Source of the DNA: an uncultured Oligella sp. | GTDB lineage: Bacteria; Pseudomonadota; Gammaproteobacteria; Burkholderiales; Burkholderiaceae_B | DNA: 64,000 bases | Assembly: GCA_947632105.1 (NCBI GenBank) | Contig: CANROD010000001.1 | Span: 1-64,000, forward strand | Direction: 5' to 3' | Shown here: positions 8,875 through 17,625 of the stretch, one piece after another | Layout: every line of letters begins with the position of its first letter | Position numbering within the stretch: position 1 is the first letter of the stretch | The notes under the pieces: model-generated | Told to the model about the DNA's origin: nothing | The model's database searches: none | What the model saw: the letters and a program-made list of their open reading frames with translations, nothing else | Made by a program: the position numbers and the translations under genes

Positions 8875-9045
8875 GGGTATAACCTATGCAACTCACTGAG
8901 ATGTAACGATTATTATTTACCTATCAATCATCAGCAAAATAGTGCAAAATGGTATAAGCACTGGAAGTTTTAGGATATATCATCTTGATAGTCCTAAACT
9001 GCCTTTCTTTTAGTAGTTAAACCCACTTTATAGGAAAGCCATACC

Positions 9046-9474
9046 ATGTCTATTGAAAAAGTTTTATATACTGCTTCTGCCACTTCAGTTGGTGGTCGTG
9101 AGGGTCGTAGTACCTCTTCTGACAAGGTCTTAGACGTACAGCTATCTACACCAAGCGAACTAGGCGGCGCTGGAGGGCCTGGCACCAACCCTGAGCAATT
9201 ATTTGCCGCTGGCTACTCTGCGTGCTTTTTAGGTGCACTAAAGCTAGTTGCAAGCAAACAAAAAGTAAGCTTACCTGAGAACACTAATGTGTCTGCTGAA
9301 ATTGGCATTGGACCTATACCCACAGGTTTTGGCATTGAGGCTAAACTAACCATCTCAGCTCCTGGTATTGAGCGCGACACCTTGCAAGCCTTAGTTGATG
9401 ATGCTCATATCGTTTGCCCATATTCCAATGCAACACGCGGCAATATTGATGTCACCCTAGTCGTTGTTGACTAA
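9046..9474 (+). CDS. ohr: Organic hydroperoxide resistance protein (Ohr/OsmC family)
   Basis: Thiol peroxidase that reduces organic (lipid) hydroperoxides, 142 residues. The catalytic pair is C60 (YSACFLGAL) and C124 ([11 protein letters not shown]), with R18 and E50 at the expected positions of the reactive-thiolate network, so this is Ohr rather than generic OsmC. RBS AGGAAAG precedes the ATG. No adjacent MarR-type ohrR is present, so regulation is not explained locally. It is monocistronic, with a terminator at 9510-9540. Confidence 0.92.
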   Translation: MSIEKVLYTASATSVGGREGRSTSSDKVLDVQLSTPSELGGAGGPGTNPEQLFAAGYSACFLGALKLVASKQKVSLPENTNVSAEIGIGPIPTGFGIEAKLTISAPGIERDTLQALVDDAHIVCPYSNATRGNIDVTLVVVD

Positions 9475-9509
9475 CGCTCATACTAAGCAGCAAAATCGTT
9501 CTATGATTA

Positions 9510-9540
9510 AAAAGGCGAGGCAACATATACCTTGCCTTTT
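9510..9540. terminator. Bidirectional terminator between ohr and the FAD oxidase
   Basis: AAAAGGCGAGG (9510-9520) pairs with CCTTGCCTTTT (9530-9540) with one G-T pair. A and T tracts on both sides suit termination of both convergent genes. Confidence 0.8.
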
Positions 9541-9550
9541 TATTAATAAA

Positions 9551-10858
9551 CTAGCGCTCTAAACCTGCAAGCCTTCTAAAGCGATTTATCGCCGCGCCTA
9601 CAACGACCTTACGCAACGGTTCCGGCGGTAACCAGGTTGGCTTATCTAGACTCACCACCATACGCAACTCCTCTGAATCAATTCCTAAAATAGACTCAGC
9701 AAGCAACTTACCGTAGATTGACCCCTTAAGCACACCAGCACCATTACAACCGACAGAAGCAAAGATATTAGGGCCAAGTTGGCCAAAGTACACAGCGCCG
9801 TTACGAGTGAGTGCAGTCACACCACCCCAAACATAAGCAAACTCATAGTCATTAAACTCTGGATAGCGATGGCGTACACTTTTAAGAAGGATTTCTTTAA
9901 CCTTAAAAAGATTTTCCGGTTTCTCATAAGAATACTCCGTACGCACCAATAAGCGACGATCTTGAGTTAATCGCAGCGTAGTACCTAGGCGATTAGCGGG
10001 AATTAAGCCCCACTCCTTATCAGCCCCTAAAGCATCCAGATGCTCATCCTCCAACTCACCAGTCATGCCCGCATAGGTATAAATTGTAATCAAACGATCC
10101 TTAAGATAACCAAAATGCTTCGCAAAACCATTATTCGCCAAAATAATTGCATTACTTTTATAGTTATGAGTCAAAGTACGAACTGTATACTCACCCTTTT
10201 GATACTCAATACTGCTAGCAGGGCAACGCTCGGCCAAGGTCACATTGGGAGGCAGAGAGTCAGCCAAGCCTCGTATCAAGGCCGCAGGTTGAACTAAGAC
10301 ATTAGTATCAGAGTGCAGACCAAGGCGATAATAGGGTGAACCGATACGGTACTCTAACTCATCCTTGCTAAGCAGCTTGGAAGAGATCCCCCAATGCTTG
10401 AGCTCCTCGGCAAGTTGACGCAAACCGCGTTCCCCCTTAAGGGTCGCTGCACCATGGTACTTACCAATATCACTCCAGGCGCAATCAATTTTATGCTCAT
10501 CAACAAGAGACTTAAGCCATTCCTTACCCGAATTAAGTATCGCAATTTGTTTTTTTGCAAAATCAATATCTGCATCATGCCCAGACATTTTTGTATTGTG
10601 AGGCACATTAATTAAAAAACCAGAGTTACGCCCTGAGGAGCCCTCACCCACCACAGAACCCTCTAACACCAAAATCTCTAACTCAGGCTTAAGCAAAGCT
10701 AACTGACGAGCAGCAGCCAAGCCGGTATAACCTGCACCAATAATGATGAAGTCGTATTTTTTTCTCGATGATGGCGCCGAACTGATACTGCGTGGCGGGA
10801 GTAAGGCATTCCACCCGCAGACAGTCGCATAGGAAGGGAAAATTTCATTTGATGACAT
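9551..10858 (-). CDS. FAD-dependent amine/amino-acid oxidase-like protein (DAO family)
   Basis: Flavin oxidoreductase of the DAO family (PF01266), 435 residues, related to PuuB-type oxidases. The dinucleotide-binding IIIGAGYTGLAAARQLA lies near residues 38-54, with the typical GSSGRNSGF about 35 residues on and a C-terminal FASVGCNGAGVLKGS FAD-contact loop. It is the last gene of an operon with a TauABC-like importer (37-base gap), so it probably oxidises the imported compound, likely an amine. It is a clear paralogue of the protein at 62393-63712 (shared HKIDC, GLADSLP-NVTL, EWG-IPA...GTTLR). A TauX-type taurine dehydrogenase role is possible but not demonstrated. Confidence 0.75.
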   Translation of the reverse strand: MSSNEIFPSYATVCGWNALLPPRSISSAPSSRKKYDFIIIGAGYTGLAAARQLALLKPELEILVLEGSVVGEGSSGRNSGFLINVPHNTKMSGHDADIDFAKKQIAILNSGKEWLKSLVDEHKIDCAWSDIGKYHGAATLKGERGLRQLAEELKHWGISSKLLSKDELEYRIGSPYYRLGLHSDTNVLVQPAALIRGLADSLPPNVTLAERCPASSIEYQKGEYTVRTLTHNYKSNAIILANNGFAKHFGYLKDRLITIYTYAGMTGELEDEHLDALGADKEWGLIPANRLGTTLRLTQDRRLLVRTEYSYEKPENLFKVKEILLKSVRHRYPEFNDYEFAYVWGGVTALTRNGAVYFGQLGPNIFASVGCNGAGVLKGSIYGKLLAESILGIDSEELRMVVSLDKPTWLPPEPLRKVVVGAAINRFRRLAGLER

Positions 10859-10895
10859 TGATTAGCTAACTCCTAATAAAGCAAGCAATAAAAAA

Positions 10896-11660
10896 TTAGC
10901 TCTGACCGTCGAGGCCCTTCATAACCTCCTCTTGCACCACATCCCAAACCTCTGACTTAATGTCGTTATAACGCTGAGATAACTGCACCTTGGCATTACG
11001 TGGGTGTGGCAAGTCATTCACTATATCCTTTACTATACGCCCAGGTTTGGCACCGAGTACAATCATTCTTGTAGATAAAAGTAACGCTTCATCAATTGAG
11101 TGCGTAATAAATACAATTGTTTTGCGATTATCCTCATAAATTTTGACCAATTGCTCTTGTAAGACTTGTCGTGTCATCGCATCAAGTGCAGCAAAAGGCT
11201 CATCTAGTAAAATCACATTTGTATCATTAGCTAATACCCGAGCAATAGCCACGCGTTGACGCATACCACCAGAAAGCTCCTTAGGAAAGGAGCCCTCAAA
11301 GCCTGTTAGGCCAACCATATCAATATATTTTTGGGCACGCTGCTTACGCTCTAGCTTGGCCATCCCTTTAAGCTTTAAGCCAAAAGAAACATTCTCCATC
11401 ACTGTCTGCCAAGGAAATAATGCATATTGCTGAAACACCATGCCACTACCAGGATCCACATCAGTAACTAATTTGTGATTGACCATCACTGTACCTTCAG
11501 TCGCTTGTTCAAAGCCGGCGATTAAGTTAATCAAAGTAGATTTACCACAACCAGAAGCCCCTAGCAAAACAACGAATTCACCTTCTTCAACGTGAAGATT
11601 GAGGTCCTTTAGTACGACTAAATCACCGTATTTTTTAGTTAAATTATCGATTTCAATCAT
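10896..11660 (-). CDS. ABC transporter ATP-binding protein (TauB/SsuB-like)
   Basis: ATPase subunit of a nitrate/sulfonate/taurine-type importer, 254 residues. Walker A GASGCGKS is at 34-41, signature LSGGM at 129-133 and Walker B VILLDE at 149-154. The ATG at 11660 is used: it follows GGAAGG by six bases, and the codon before it is an in-frame TTG. It lies 18 bases after the permease gene and 37 bases before the FAD oxidase on the same strand, giving the order binding protein, permease, ATPase, oxidase. Confidence 0.85.
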   Translation of the reverse strand: MIEIDNLTKKYGDLVVLKDLNLHVEEGEFVVLLGASGCGKSTLINLIAGFEQATEGTVMVNHKLVTDVDPGSGMVFQQYALFPWQTVMENVSFGLKLKGMAKLERKQRAQKYIDMVGLTGFEGSFPKELSGGMRQRVAIARVLANDTNVILLDEPFAALDAMTRQVLQEQLVKIYEDNRKTIVFITHSIDEALLLSTRMIVLGAKPGRIVKDIVNDLPHPRNAKVQLSQRYNDIKSEVWDVVQEEVMKGLDGQS

Positions 11661-11678
11661 CAAAAACCTTCCTGTTAA

Positions 11679-12443
11679 TTACTTCCAAGCTAAAACACGC
11701 TTCTCAATACTGCGTACAATCACATCAAAAACCAACACTGTTAAACTAATCATCACCATACCTAATACAACGGTATCAGTCTGGAAAAACTCCTTGCCAT
11801 TCATAATCATAAAGCCAAGACCCTCTTTGGCCGCAATCAATTCAGCAGAAATCACACAAGTCCAAGCTAGACCCAAAATGATTTTAAAACCAACGATAAT
11901 TTGTGAGAGACTTGCCGGTAGAATCACATACCACATTAGCTGTATACGTGAAGCACCCATATTGCGTGCTGCTAAAATCAAGACCTTATCAACATTACGA
12001 GTTGCATCAATAACGTAAAGCAAAGCTGGGGCAATAGTACCCATGAATACGATACTGTACTTTTGACTTTCAGTAATGCCGAACCACAATAAAGATAATG
12101 GGATCCAGCTCATTGAGGGCAATGGACGCAATACTGAAATGATTGGGTCAAAAACAGCACAAGCATGACGTGAAGTACCTAAAAGCAGTCCTAATGGGAT
12201 AGATACCGCAACTGACATTAAAAAACCAACCATTACACGACGAGTTGAAGCCAATACGTTAGCCACTAAGGTACCATTTTCCAAGGTACGCTGAGCACGC
12301 TCAAATACCGCGCTCGGCGAAGGTAAGAAAATCGGGTCGATCAAACCAAAACGAGTTACTAACTCCCATACCCCAACAAAAACCACGATAGAAACAACAC
12401 TTATCGCAAATAAAGAATACTTCCCTGAACGCGAATTGTTCAT
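11679..12443 (-). CDS. ABC transporter permease (TauC/SsuC-like)
   Basis: Inner-membrane permease of the BPD family, 254 residues, with about six hydrophobic segments. The coupling loop is visible as ILAARNMGASRIQLMWYVILPASLSQIIVGFKIILG. The FLPSPSAVFERA stretch near residue 40 is characteristic of SsuC/TauC permeases. RBS AAGAGGA lies before the ATG. It is the second gene of the four-gene operon. Confidence 0.85.
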   Translation of the reverse strand: MNNSRSGKYSLFAISVVSIVVFVGVWELVTRFGLIDPIFLPSPSAVFERAQRTLENGTLVANVLASTRRVMVGFLMSVAVSIPLGLLLGTSRHACAVFDPIISVLRPLPSMSWIPLSLLWFGITESQKYSIVFMGTIAPALLYVIDATRNVDKVLILAARNMGASRIQLMWYVILPASLSQIIVGFKIILGLAWTCVISAELIAAKEGLGFMIMNGKEFFQTDTVVLGMVMISLTVLVFDVIVRSIEKRVLAWK

Positions 12444-12531
12444 ATATGTCCTCTTTTAAAAAATAAGAGCCGAATAGTGTTTAGTTCATGACACTATTCG
12501 GCCTTTGAAAAGCTATTTTAAAAAACGGATA

Positions 12532-13536
12532 TTAACGAATAAAGTCGCTATTAATCCAATCCTTAACTTCTGGCGACTCATCAATTTGGCCATATTCAAC
12601 CAGCATATCAGCTAGCTTTTGTAGCCCTTCAACAAATCGCGTATCTGCGCCAATCATCTCTTGCTGCTGCGCTAAGTTGTACCAGTCCGCATCCTTAATA
12701 GTCTGCAGTTGCTCCTCGTCAGACATCTGAGTCAAGCCGCTTAAAATAGAAACGGCAGCCTCTGGATCCTGACCTAAAGACTCAGTCACAGAGAAGTAGG
12801 CCTTAGTGAAATCCTTAACAATCTCTGGGTTACGATCCGCAAAACTCTTACTGACAACTAAAACGTCTGGACCTGGCGTTACACCATACTCTTGGTACAA
12901 GCTAAAGTCAGTGTCATCTGCAATAAGCTTAACGCCCGGTAAATTAGCAACTGTATTAAAATATGGAGTCCAAGTAGCCGCCGCATCAATTTGCCCTGAC
13001 TGAATAGCCGCTGGAATTTCCGGTGCTGGGATATTAATCACATTAACATCTTTGTCTGTTAGACCATGCTGATTCATTAGGTCTAACACTAAGGTATGTG
13101 CGCTTGAGGCAAAGGTAGTACCGATAGTTTTGCCTTTAAGATCATCAAATGACTCAATACCTTCAACCGCAAAAAGGCCCTCAACACGACCAAAATTATC
13201 AGGTACACCAATCACATAGAAACGCTTAACACCCTGAGCCATTAGCGCAATGGCCGACACGACACCAGTACCAGCCACATCAATATCACCACTCATCAGT
13301 GCACTCATACGACCTGATGAAGTGCCGAAGAACTCCCAACCGACATTCAGATCTGCTTGGTCAAAACTGCCATTTTCTCGAGCGTAATAAACAGGGTAGT
13401 GACCTAACCAAGCTGAGCCACCGTAATTAATTTCTCGGCCTTGGGCAAACACAGCCAAGGGACTAGACATTAATCCGATAGCTGCACCGGTTAATGCTGT
13501 GGTCTTAATAAACTTACGTCTACTCCAAGAATACAT
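12532..13536 (-). CDS. ABC substrate-binding protein with twin-arginine signal (TauA/SsuA-like)
   Basis: Periplasmic NMT1/TauA-type binding protein, 334 residues. Its export signal SRRKFIKTTALTGAAIG is a twin-arginine (Tat) type, suggesting export in folded form. The mature part opens with REINYGGSAWLGHYPVYYARENG and contains the ligand-pocket stretch FGTSSGRMSALMSGDIDVAG. The ligand is unknown: taurine, other sulfonates or a related small amine are candidates from the family. Strong RBS GAGGAGA. It is the first gene of the operon, divergent from an ArsR regulator 265 bases away. Confidence 0.82.
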   Translation of the reverse strand: MYSWSRRKFIKTTALTGAAIGLMSSPLAVFAQGREINYGGSAWLGHYPVYYARENGSFDQADLNVGWEFFGTSSGRMSALMSGDIDVAGTGVVSAIALMAQGVKRFYVIGVPDNFGRVEGLFAVEGIESFDDLKGKTIGTTFASSAHTLVLDLMNQHGLTDKDVNVINIPAPEIPAAIQSGQIDAAATWTPYFNTVANLPGVKLIADDTDFSLYQEYGVTPGPDVLVVSKSFADRNPEIVKDFTKAYFSVTESLGQDPEAAVSILSGLTQMSDEEQLQTIKDADWYNLAQQQEMIGADTRFVEGLQKLADMLVEYGQIDESPEVKDWINSDFIR

Positions 13537-13755
13537 GTGATAATCTCCTCTTTTATAAATAGATAGTGCTTTCCCTCATTGGATTTTTACACAAACGCTT
13601 GTAAATCAAGATAAAAATCAATATACTATGACGCCTATTAATTACATATTTTACAAACTGTTATAGGGTAAAGCACAAGATTAAACCGTTAAATCATGGC
13701 TTAAGACAGTATAATTTACCATTAAGTTCTAACTCTTATCAAACTCTTTATGGAT

Positions 13756-13783
13756 AACTACTTTAGCAAAGTCTAAAGTAGTT
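13756..13783. promoter_or_regulatory. Perfect 11-base inverted repeat, likely operator of the ArsR regulator
   Basis: AACTACTTTAG (13756-13766) and CTAAAGTAGTT (13773-13783) form a perfect dyad with a six-base spacer. It ends 18 bases before the arsR-type start codon and lies in the divergent region facing the binding-protein operon. Size and position fit the operator of a dimeric winged-helix repressor; the pairing with this regulator is inference. Confidence 0.7.
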
Positions 13784-13801
13784 GAAATACTTTATATTAT
13801 T

Positions 13802-14116
13802 ATGAATACACCAGTTATACCATTAGATGCCTCTATTGAGGTCCTTGCAGCTGACGCTGCAAACTTTATTAAGACACTGAGTAATCAGCATCGCCTATTA
13901 GTTTTATGTTTGTTAGTCGAAAAAGGTGAGCTTAATGTTGGACAAATTCACCAGCATTCTAGCCTTAGTCAATCGGCGCTCTCCCAACATATTGCAATCA
14001 TGCGTGATGAAGGCTTAATCAGCTATAGACGTGAAGCCCAAACACTGTATTATCGCATTACCGATGACAGGGTATTTAAAATTGTTTCTGCTTTAAAGAC
14101 TATTTTCTGCCCTTAA
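13802..14116 (+). CDS. ArsR-family regulator of the persulfide-sensing BigR/SqrR/YgaV type
   Basis: Winged helix-turn-helix repressor, 104 residues, with the recognition region LSQSALSQHIAIMRDEGLI. It carries exactly two cysteines, C36 (LVLCLLV) and C103 (IFCP at the C-terminus), matching the spacing of the redox pair that senses sulfane sulfur in SqrR, BigR and YgaV; classic arsenic or zinc site motifs are absent. Divergent from the TauABC-like/FAD oxidase operon, with a perfect dyad in between, so it probably controls itself and perhaps that operon. A sulfur-linked signal would fit import of a sulfonate. Function is inferred from the family. Confidence 0.8.
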   Translation: MNTPVIPLDASIEVLAADAANFIKTLSNQHRLLVLCLLVEKGELNVGQIHQHSSLSQSALSQHIAIMRDEGLISYRREAQTLYYRITDDRVFKIVSALKTIFCP

Positions 14117-14592
14117 TAAAGCGACCCACTCTTTATTATCTTAGATAAAGAAATATACCACGATATTGATTCTTCTTAAGTGCTTTCGTAACGGCTGACC
14201 TAGTAATGCCGTGTTTAATCGATTTCTATGGCTTAGCATACATGCTGATACTAACTCCCTAGAGTCAAAGTTAATTATAGCTACTCCTTTCAAAACAGCT
14301 CAAACTAGATTAGACAAGTATAATTTACAGACCTTAGCTATCACTAACAGCAATTACCTACGGGGTTGGCATTCTTCACCTGACGACAGCCTTAATTAAT
14401 TTCCACCCACTTTATCGCCTAATCGGCTTTTCTTCAAAAGAATAAATATATCTAGTCTAAATCGCTATATCCGAGTCAACACAAATTGACTCGGATTTTT
14501 CTTTTATAGGTCAATCTATTAAAACATCAGCTGCTTTGCTTACTGTATCATTCATTGTCTTGACCTGAATTATATATTTTGCGGAGTTTTGC
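14117..14592. other. Intergenic region with a terminator but no convincing gene
   Basis: This 476-base AT-rich stretch lies between the ArsR gene and the antiporter. The only open frame of note (14211-14399, 62 codons) has no ribosome site and no family resemblance, and I treat it as chance. The one structured element is the terminator at 14469-14505. It is unclear whether that ends a long arsR transcript or a small RNA. Confidence 0.4.
14469..14505 (+). terminator. Intrinsic terminator upstream of the antiporter gene
   Basis: ATCCGAGTCAA (14469-14479) and TTGACTCGGAT (14486-14496) form a perfect 11-base stem with a six-base loop, followed by TTTTCTTTT. It lies 350 bases past the nearest upstream gene. 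Confidence 0.85.
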
Positions 14593-15939
14593 ATGAATGC
14601 TGTCGTAATAGCTGTTCTTATCATGTTGGTTTTGTCATTAGCACGAGTCCACGTAGTATTAAGTTTATTTATCGGTGCCTTATCCGGCGGCTTACTTGCC
14701 GGGATGGGCCTAGAAGCTACCTTAAACGCCTTTCAAACTGGGCTCGCCAATGGCGCTCAAATTGCCCTCTCCTATGTCATGCTTGGTGCTTTTGCTATGG
14801 CTATTGCCTACTCCGGCCTTCCGCGCACCATGGCCAATGTTATTATTAGCCGCTTAGATGGCGCCGAAGCCAAAAACAACCGCATTAAATGGGCTTTAAT
14901 CGCGATGTTAATTGCAATGGGGATTATGAGCCAAAATATCATACCCATTCATATTGCTTTTATCCCTCTGATTATACCGCCTTTAATTGTTGTTTTTAAC
15001 CGTCTTAATATTGACCGCCGCGCTATTGCCTGTGTATTAACCTTCGGCTTAGTGACAACCTATATGTTCCTGCCTTACGGTTTTGGTGAAATTTTCTTAA
15101 AACAAATTTTATTAGGTAATATAAATAAAGCGGGGCTCGATACATCAGAACTTAATATTATGAACGTCATGACAATACCAAGTATTGGCATGGTGGTTGG
15201 TTTATTTATCGCATTGTTTTTCAGCTACCGCAAACCACGACACTATGAAAATAGACCCATTAGCAGCACTACCGACAATAGCGATGACATTTCAACTAAT
15301 AGTAGTAGCAACAATAAAAGTCAGAAATACAATAACTTAGTTGCGTTAATTGCCATCGTCGTCTCCTTTATCGTTCAATTAAAATTCGGTTCATTACTAT
15401 TAGGAGCCATGATTGGATTTACTATTTTTATGGCATTTAGGGTTATTCATTGGCGTAAAGCAGATGCAGTTTTTAACGACGGTTTACGGATGATGGCAAT
15501 GATCGGCTTTATTATGATTTCAGCTCAAGGTTTTGCTGAGGTTATTCAAACTACCGGACATATCGACAATTTAGTAACAAGCTCGACAGAATTTTTTGCA
15601 GGCAGTAAGGGCTTGGCTGCAATGGCCATGCTATTAGTTGGTTTACTAGTAACCATGGGGATTGGTAGTTCTTTTTCTACCCTACCGATTATTGCCTCAA
15701 TTTATGTGCCGATTTGTATCAGCATGGGGTTTTCTACCGCTGCAACCGTAGCCTTGATTGGTGCTGCAGGTGCTCTGGGAGATGCAGGTTCACCTGCTTC
15801 TGATTCGACCCTCGGCCCTACCATGGGTTTAAATGTGGATGGTCAACATAACCACATTTATGACTCAGTAGTTCCTACTTTTTTACATTTTAATATTCCA
15901 TTATTAATTTTTGGATGGATTGCTGCAATGGTTCTTTAA
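14593..15939 (+). CDS. Na+/H+ antiporter family membrane protein (YuiF/NhaC-like)
   Basis: Integral membrane transporter of 448 residues with roughly ten to twelve hydrophobic segments. The N-terminus MNAVVIAVLIMLVLSLARV and the repeated glycine-rich helices (IGALSGGLLAGMGL; LIGAAGALGDAGSPASDS) resemble B. subtilis YuiF and other members of the Na+/H+ antiporter family PF03553. Several of these may carry amino acids instead of sodium. The central loop around residues 218-245 is polar and serine/asparagine-rich. RBS CGGAG six bases before ATG. Monocistronic between two strong terminators. The substrate cannot be read from sequence. Confidence 0.75.
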   Translation: MNAVVIAVLIMLVLSLARVHVVLSLFIGALSGGLLAGMGLEATLNAFQTGLANGAQIALSYVMLGAFAMAIAYSGLPRTMANVIISRLDGAEAKNNRIKWALIAMLIAMGIMSQNIIPIHIAFIPLIIPPLIVVFNRLNIDRRAIACVLTFGLVTTYMFLPYGFGEIFLKQILLGNINKAGLDTSELNIMNVMTIPSIGMVVGLFIALFFSYRKPRHYENRPISSTTDNSDDISTNSSSNNKSQKYNNLVALIAIVVSFIVQLKFGSLLLGAMIGFTIFMAFRVIHWRKADAVFNDGLRMMAMIGFIMISAQGFAEVIQTTGHIDNLVTSSTEFFAGSKGLAAMAMLLVGLLVTMGIGSSFSTLPIIASIYVPICISMGFSTAATVALIGAAGALGDAGSPASDSTLGPTMGLNVDGQHNHIYDSVVPTFLHFNIPLLIFGWIAAMVL

Positions 15940-15943
15940 ACGT

Positions 15944-15979
15944 AAAAACACCCTTAAGAAGTTTCTTAAGGGTGTTTTT
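15944..15979. terminator. Strong bidirectional terminator, antiporter / metF
   Basis: A 17-base perfect inverted repeat (15944-15960 with 15963-15979, core CACCCTTAAGAA / TTCTTAAGGGTG) flanked by A5 and T5, so it can stop both convergent transcripts. Confidence 0.92.
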
Positions 15980-16005
15980 ACTACAACACTTTTACTATAA
16001 TTTAA

Positions 16006-16863
16006 CTACTTCGATTCTAGCGCATGCCAAATTTTTAAAACAGGATCCGCCTGATTAAGAGTATAGAAGTGGACTCCCGGTGCACCATTGCTACGAAGGT
16101 CATCACAAATTTTAGTGACAAGTTCGTGACCAAAGGCTCGAATCGACTCGAGATCATCACCATAGCTCTCTAAACGTACTGCAATCCAACGCGGTATCTC
16201 GGCCCCACACATTTTAGAAAAACGCGCCAACTGAGTGTAATTAGTCATCGGCATAATTCCGGCAACAATTGGAATACTTACCCCTTTAGCCTCTACTCGA
16301 TTAACAAAATCCCAATATGCATCGGTATTATAGAAATACTGAGTAATCGCAGTATCTGCCCCTGCTTTTACCTTTTCTACAAAATGATTGATATCATCAC
16401 CAAAACTACTAGCTTGAGGATGCATCTCTGGGTAGGCTGCCACACTGATCTCAAACCAATCACCTGCATGCTCTTTAATTAAATGTACTAGATCGACAGC
16501 ATAGCGCAAAGGAGAGTCAGATAATCCCATACCCGATGGTAAATCACCTCTAAGTGCGACAATTTTACGGACACCCTTTGCCTTATAAAAATCGAGCAGT
16601 TCAATAATTTCTTCAGGCTGACTACCAATACATGCCAAATGAGGTACTGCCTCACAACCCAACGCTTTAACCATATCAATGGTCTCTACTGTACCGCCAC
16701 GGGTAGACCCACCAGCACCATAGGTCACGCTAATATAAGCCGGATCAATCTCTACTAGTTTCTTAGTGGTTGCAACTAAGCGCTCACGGCCTGCCTGCTC
16801 TCGAGGTGGAAAATACTCTAAGCTAAAAAAACGAGAATCTTTGCTTTCTATATGATTCATCAT
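16006..16863 (-). CDS. metF: Methylenetetrahydrofolate reductase
   Basis: FAD enzyme that reduces 5,10-methylene-THF to 5-methyl-THF, the methyl donor for methionine synthesis. At 285 residues it is the single-domain bacterial type. Motifs are FSLEYFPPR near residue 13, ISVTYGAGGSTRGGT, VALRGDLP, and ITQYFYNTDAYWDF. It is the last gene of ahcY-(holin-like)x2-metF on the minus strand, so the upstream SAH riboswitch probably controls it too. RBS AGGA; two consecutive ATG codons. Confidence 0.95.
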   Translation of the reverse strand: MMNHIESKDSRFFSLEYFPPREQAGRERLVATTKKLVEIDPAYISVTYGAGGSTRGGTVETIDMVKALGCEAVPHLACIGSQPEEIIELLDFYKAKGVRKIVALRGDLPSGMGLSDSPLRYAVDLVHLIKEHAGDWFEISVAAYPEMHPQASSFGDDINHFVEKVKAGADTAITQYFYNTDAYWDFVNRVEAKGVSIPIVAGIMPMTNYTQLARFSKMCGAEIPRWIAVRLESYGDDLESIRAFGHELVTKICDDLRSNGAPGVHFYTLNQADPVLKIWHALESK

Positions 16864-16865
16864 AA

Positions 16866-17207
16866 TTATCCTAAGAAAATATAACTGAGGACAGAAGAAA
16901 TAATGGAATATAAAATTGGCCCTAAGAAAAAGGCTACGACCCCTCTAACTTCAAAACCTTTTAACATTTTACTGACTAACCAAAACAAGAAGGCGTTAAT
17001 CACTAATAAGAAAAGGCCTAAAGTAAGAATTGAAATAGGTATGGTTAATATCACTAAAATCGGTCTAACCACTGTATTAACAAGAGCTAAAACCGCAGCA
17101 GCAATAAAGGCTGAAAAATAATCCTCAATGTGCACACCTTTAAGCAAATAAGCAACTGCCATCAGAGCAAAGCCATTTAGTAACCAAACAATTAAAAAAT
17201 CTATCAT
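16866..17207 (-). CDS. Holin-like four-helix membrane protein (PF04020), copy 2
   Basis: Small integral membrane protein, 113 residues, of the 'mycobacterial 4 TMS phage holin' family, with four hydrophobic segments and the conserved core ALVNTVVRPILVILTIPISI followed by TLGLFLLVINAF. Despite the family name it sits in a housekeeping methionine operon, two bases before metF, and there is no phage context. Function unknown. It is closely similar to the next gene upstream; the two look like a tandem duplication. Confidence 0.8.
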   Translation of the reverse strand: MIDFLIVWLLNGFALMAVAYLLKGVHIEDYFSAFIAAAVLALVNTVVRPILVILTIPISILTLGLFLLVINAFLFWLVSKMLKGFEVRGVVAFFLGPILYSIISSVLSYIFLG

Positions 17208-17218
17208 ATTCTTCTGTC

Positions 17219-17560
17219 CTATACTCTCATCAAGATACTTGTCATAGCGTAGGTAATAACTGAATAAACAATCGCTCCGAGTATCGCCCAGCCAAAACCA
17301 TCGACCTGAAAATCTCTCAAAATACTGCCCACAAACCAGAACATCAAACCATTAATTACGAGTAGGAATAAGCCCAAGGTAAAAATTGTCACTGGAATGG
17401 TTAATAGCACCAAAACTGGTCTGATTAGGGTGTTAACTAAACCAAGCACCAATGCTGCAATAAGGGCTGAACCAAAGCCAGCAACATGCACCCCAGGCAG
17501 CAAATAACTAACTAACACCAATGCAAATGCGTTAACAATCCACGCAACAAATAGTCCCAT
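17219..17560 (-). CDS. Holin-like four-helix membrane protein (PF04020), copy 1
   Basis: Same family and same length (113 residues) as the gene 11 bases downstream. The core reads GLVNTLIRPVLVLLTIPVTI followed by TLGLFLLVINGL, nearly superimposable on its neighbour, while the loops and C-terminus differ. One such gene between ahcY and metF is common in Burkholderiales; two in tandem is less so. Role unknown. Confidence 0.8.
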   Translation of the reverse strand: MGLFVAWIVNAFALVLVSYLLPGVHVAGFGSALIAALVLGLVNTLIRPVLVLLTIPVTIFTLGLFLLVINGLMFWFVGSILRDFQVDGFGWAILGAIVYSVITYAMTSILMRV

Positions 17561-17625
17561 AAAGCTCTCCCAAAATAATTAAGTTCTAACAGAGTGAACG
17601 CCTTGAGCTGTTTCCACCTATGTGA

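Noticed and set aside
9551..13536. Definite naming as tauABC plus tauX taurine dehydrogenase
   Set aside because: Family membership fits, but no tauY, xsc or taurine transaminase gene is near and the oxidase belongs to a broad amine-oxidase group; the substrate cannot be fixed.
14211..14399. 62-codon open frame between the ArsR and antiporter genes
   Set aside because: No ribosome site, no recognisable family and an unremarkable composition; likely chance.
16866..17560. Phage lysis genes (holins)
   Set aside because: The PF04020 family name is historical; the genes sit in a methionine-cycle operon with no phage genes anywhere in the window.
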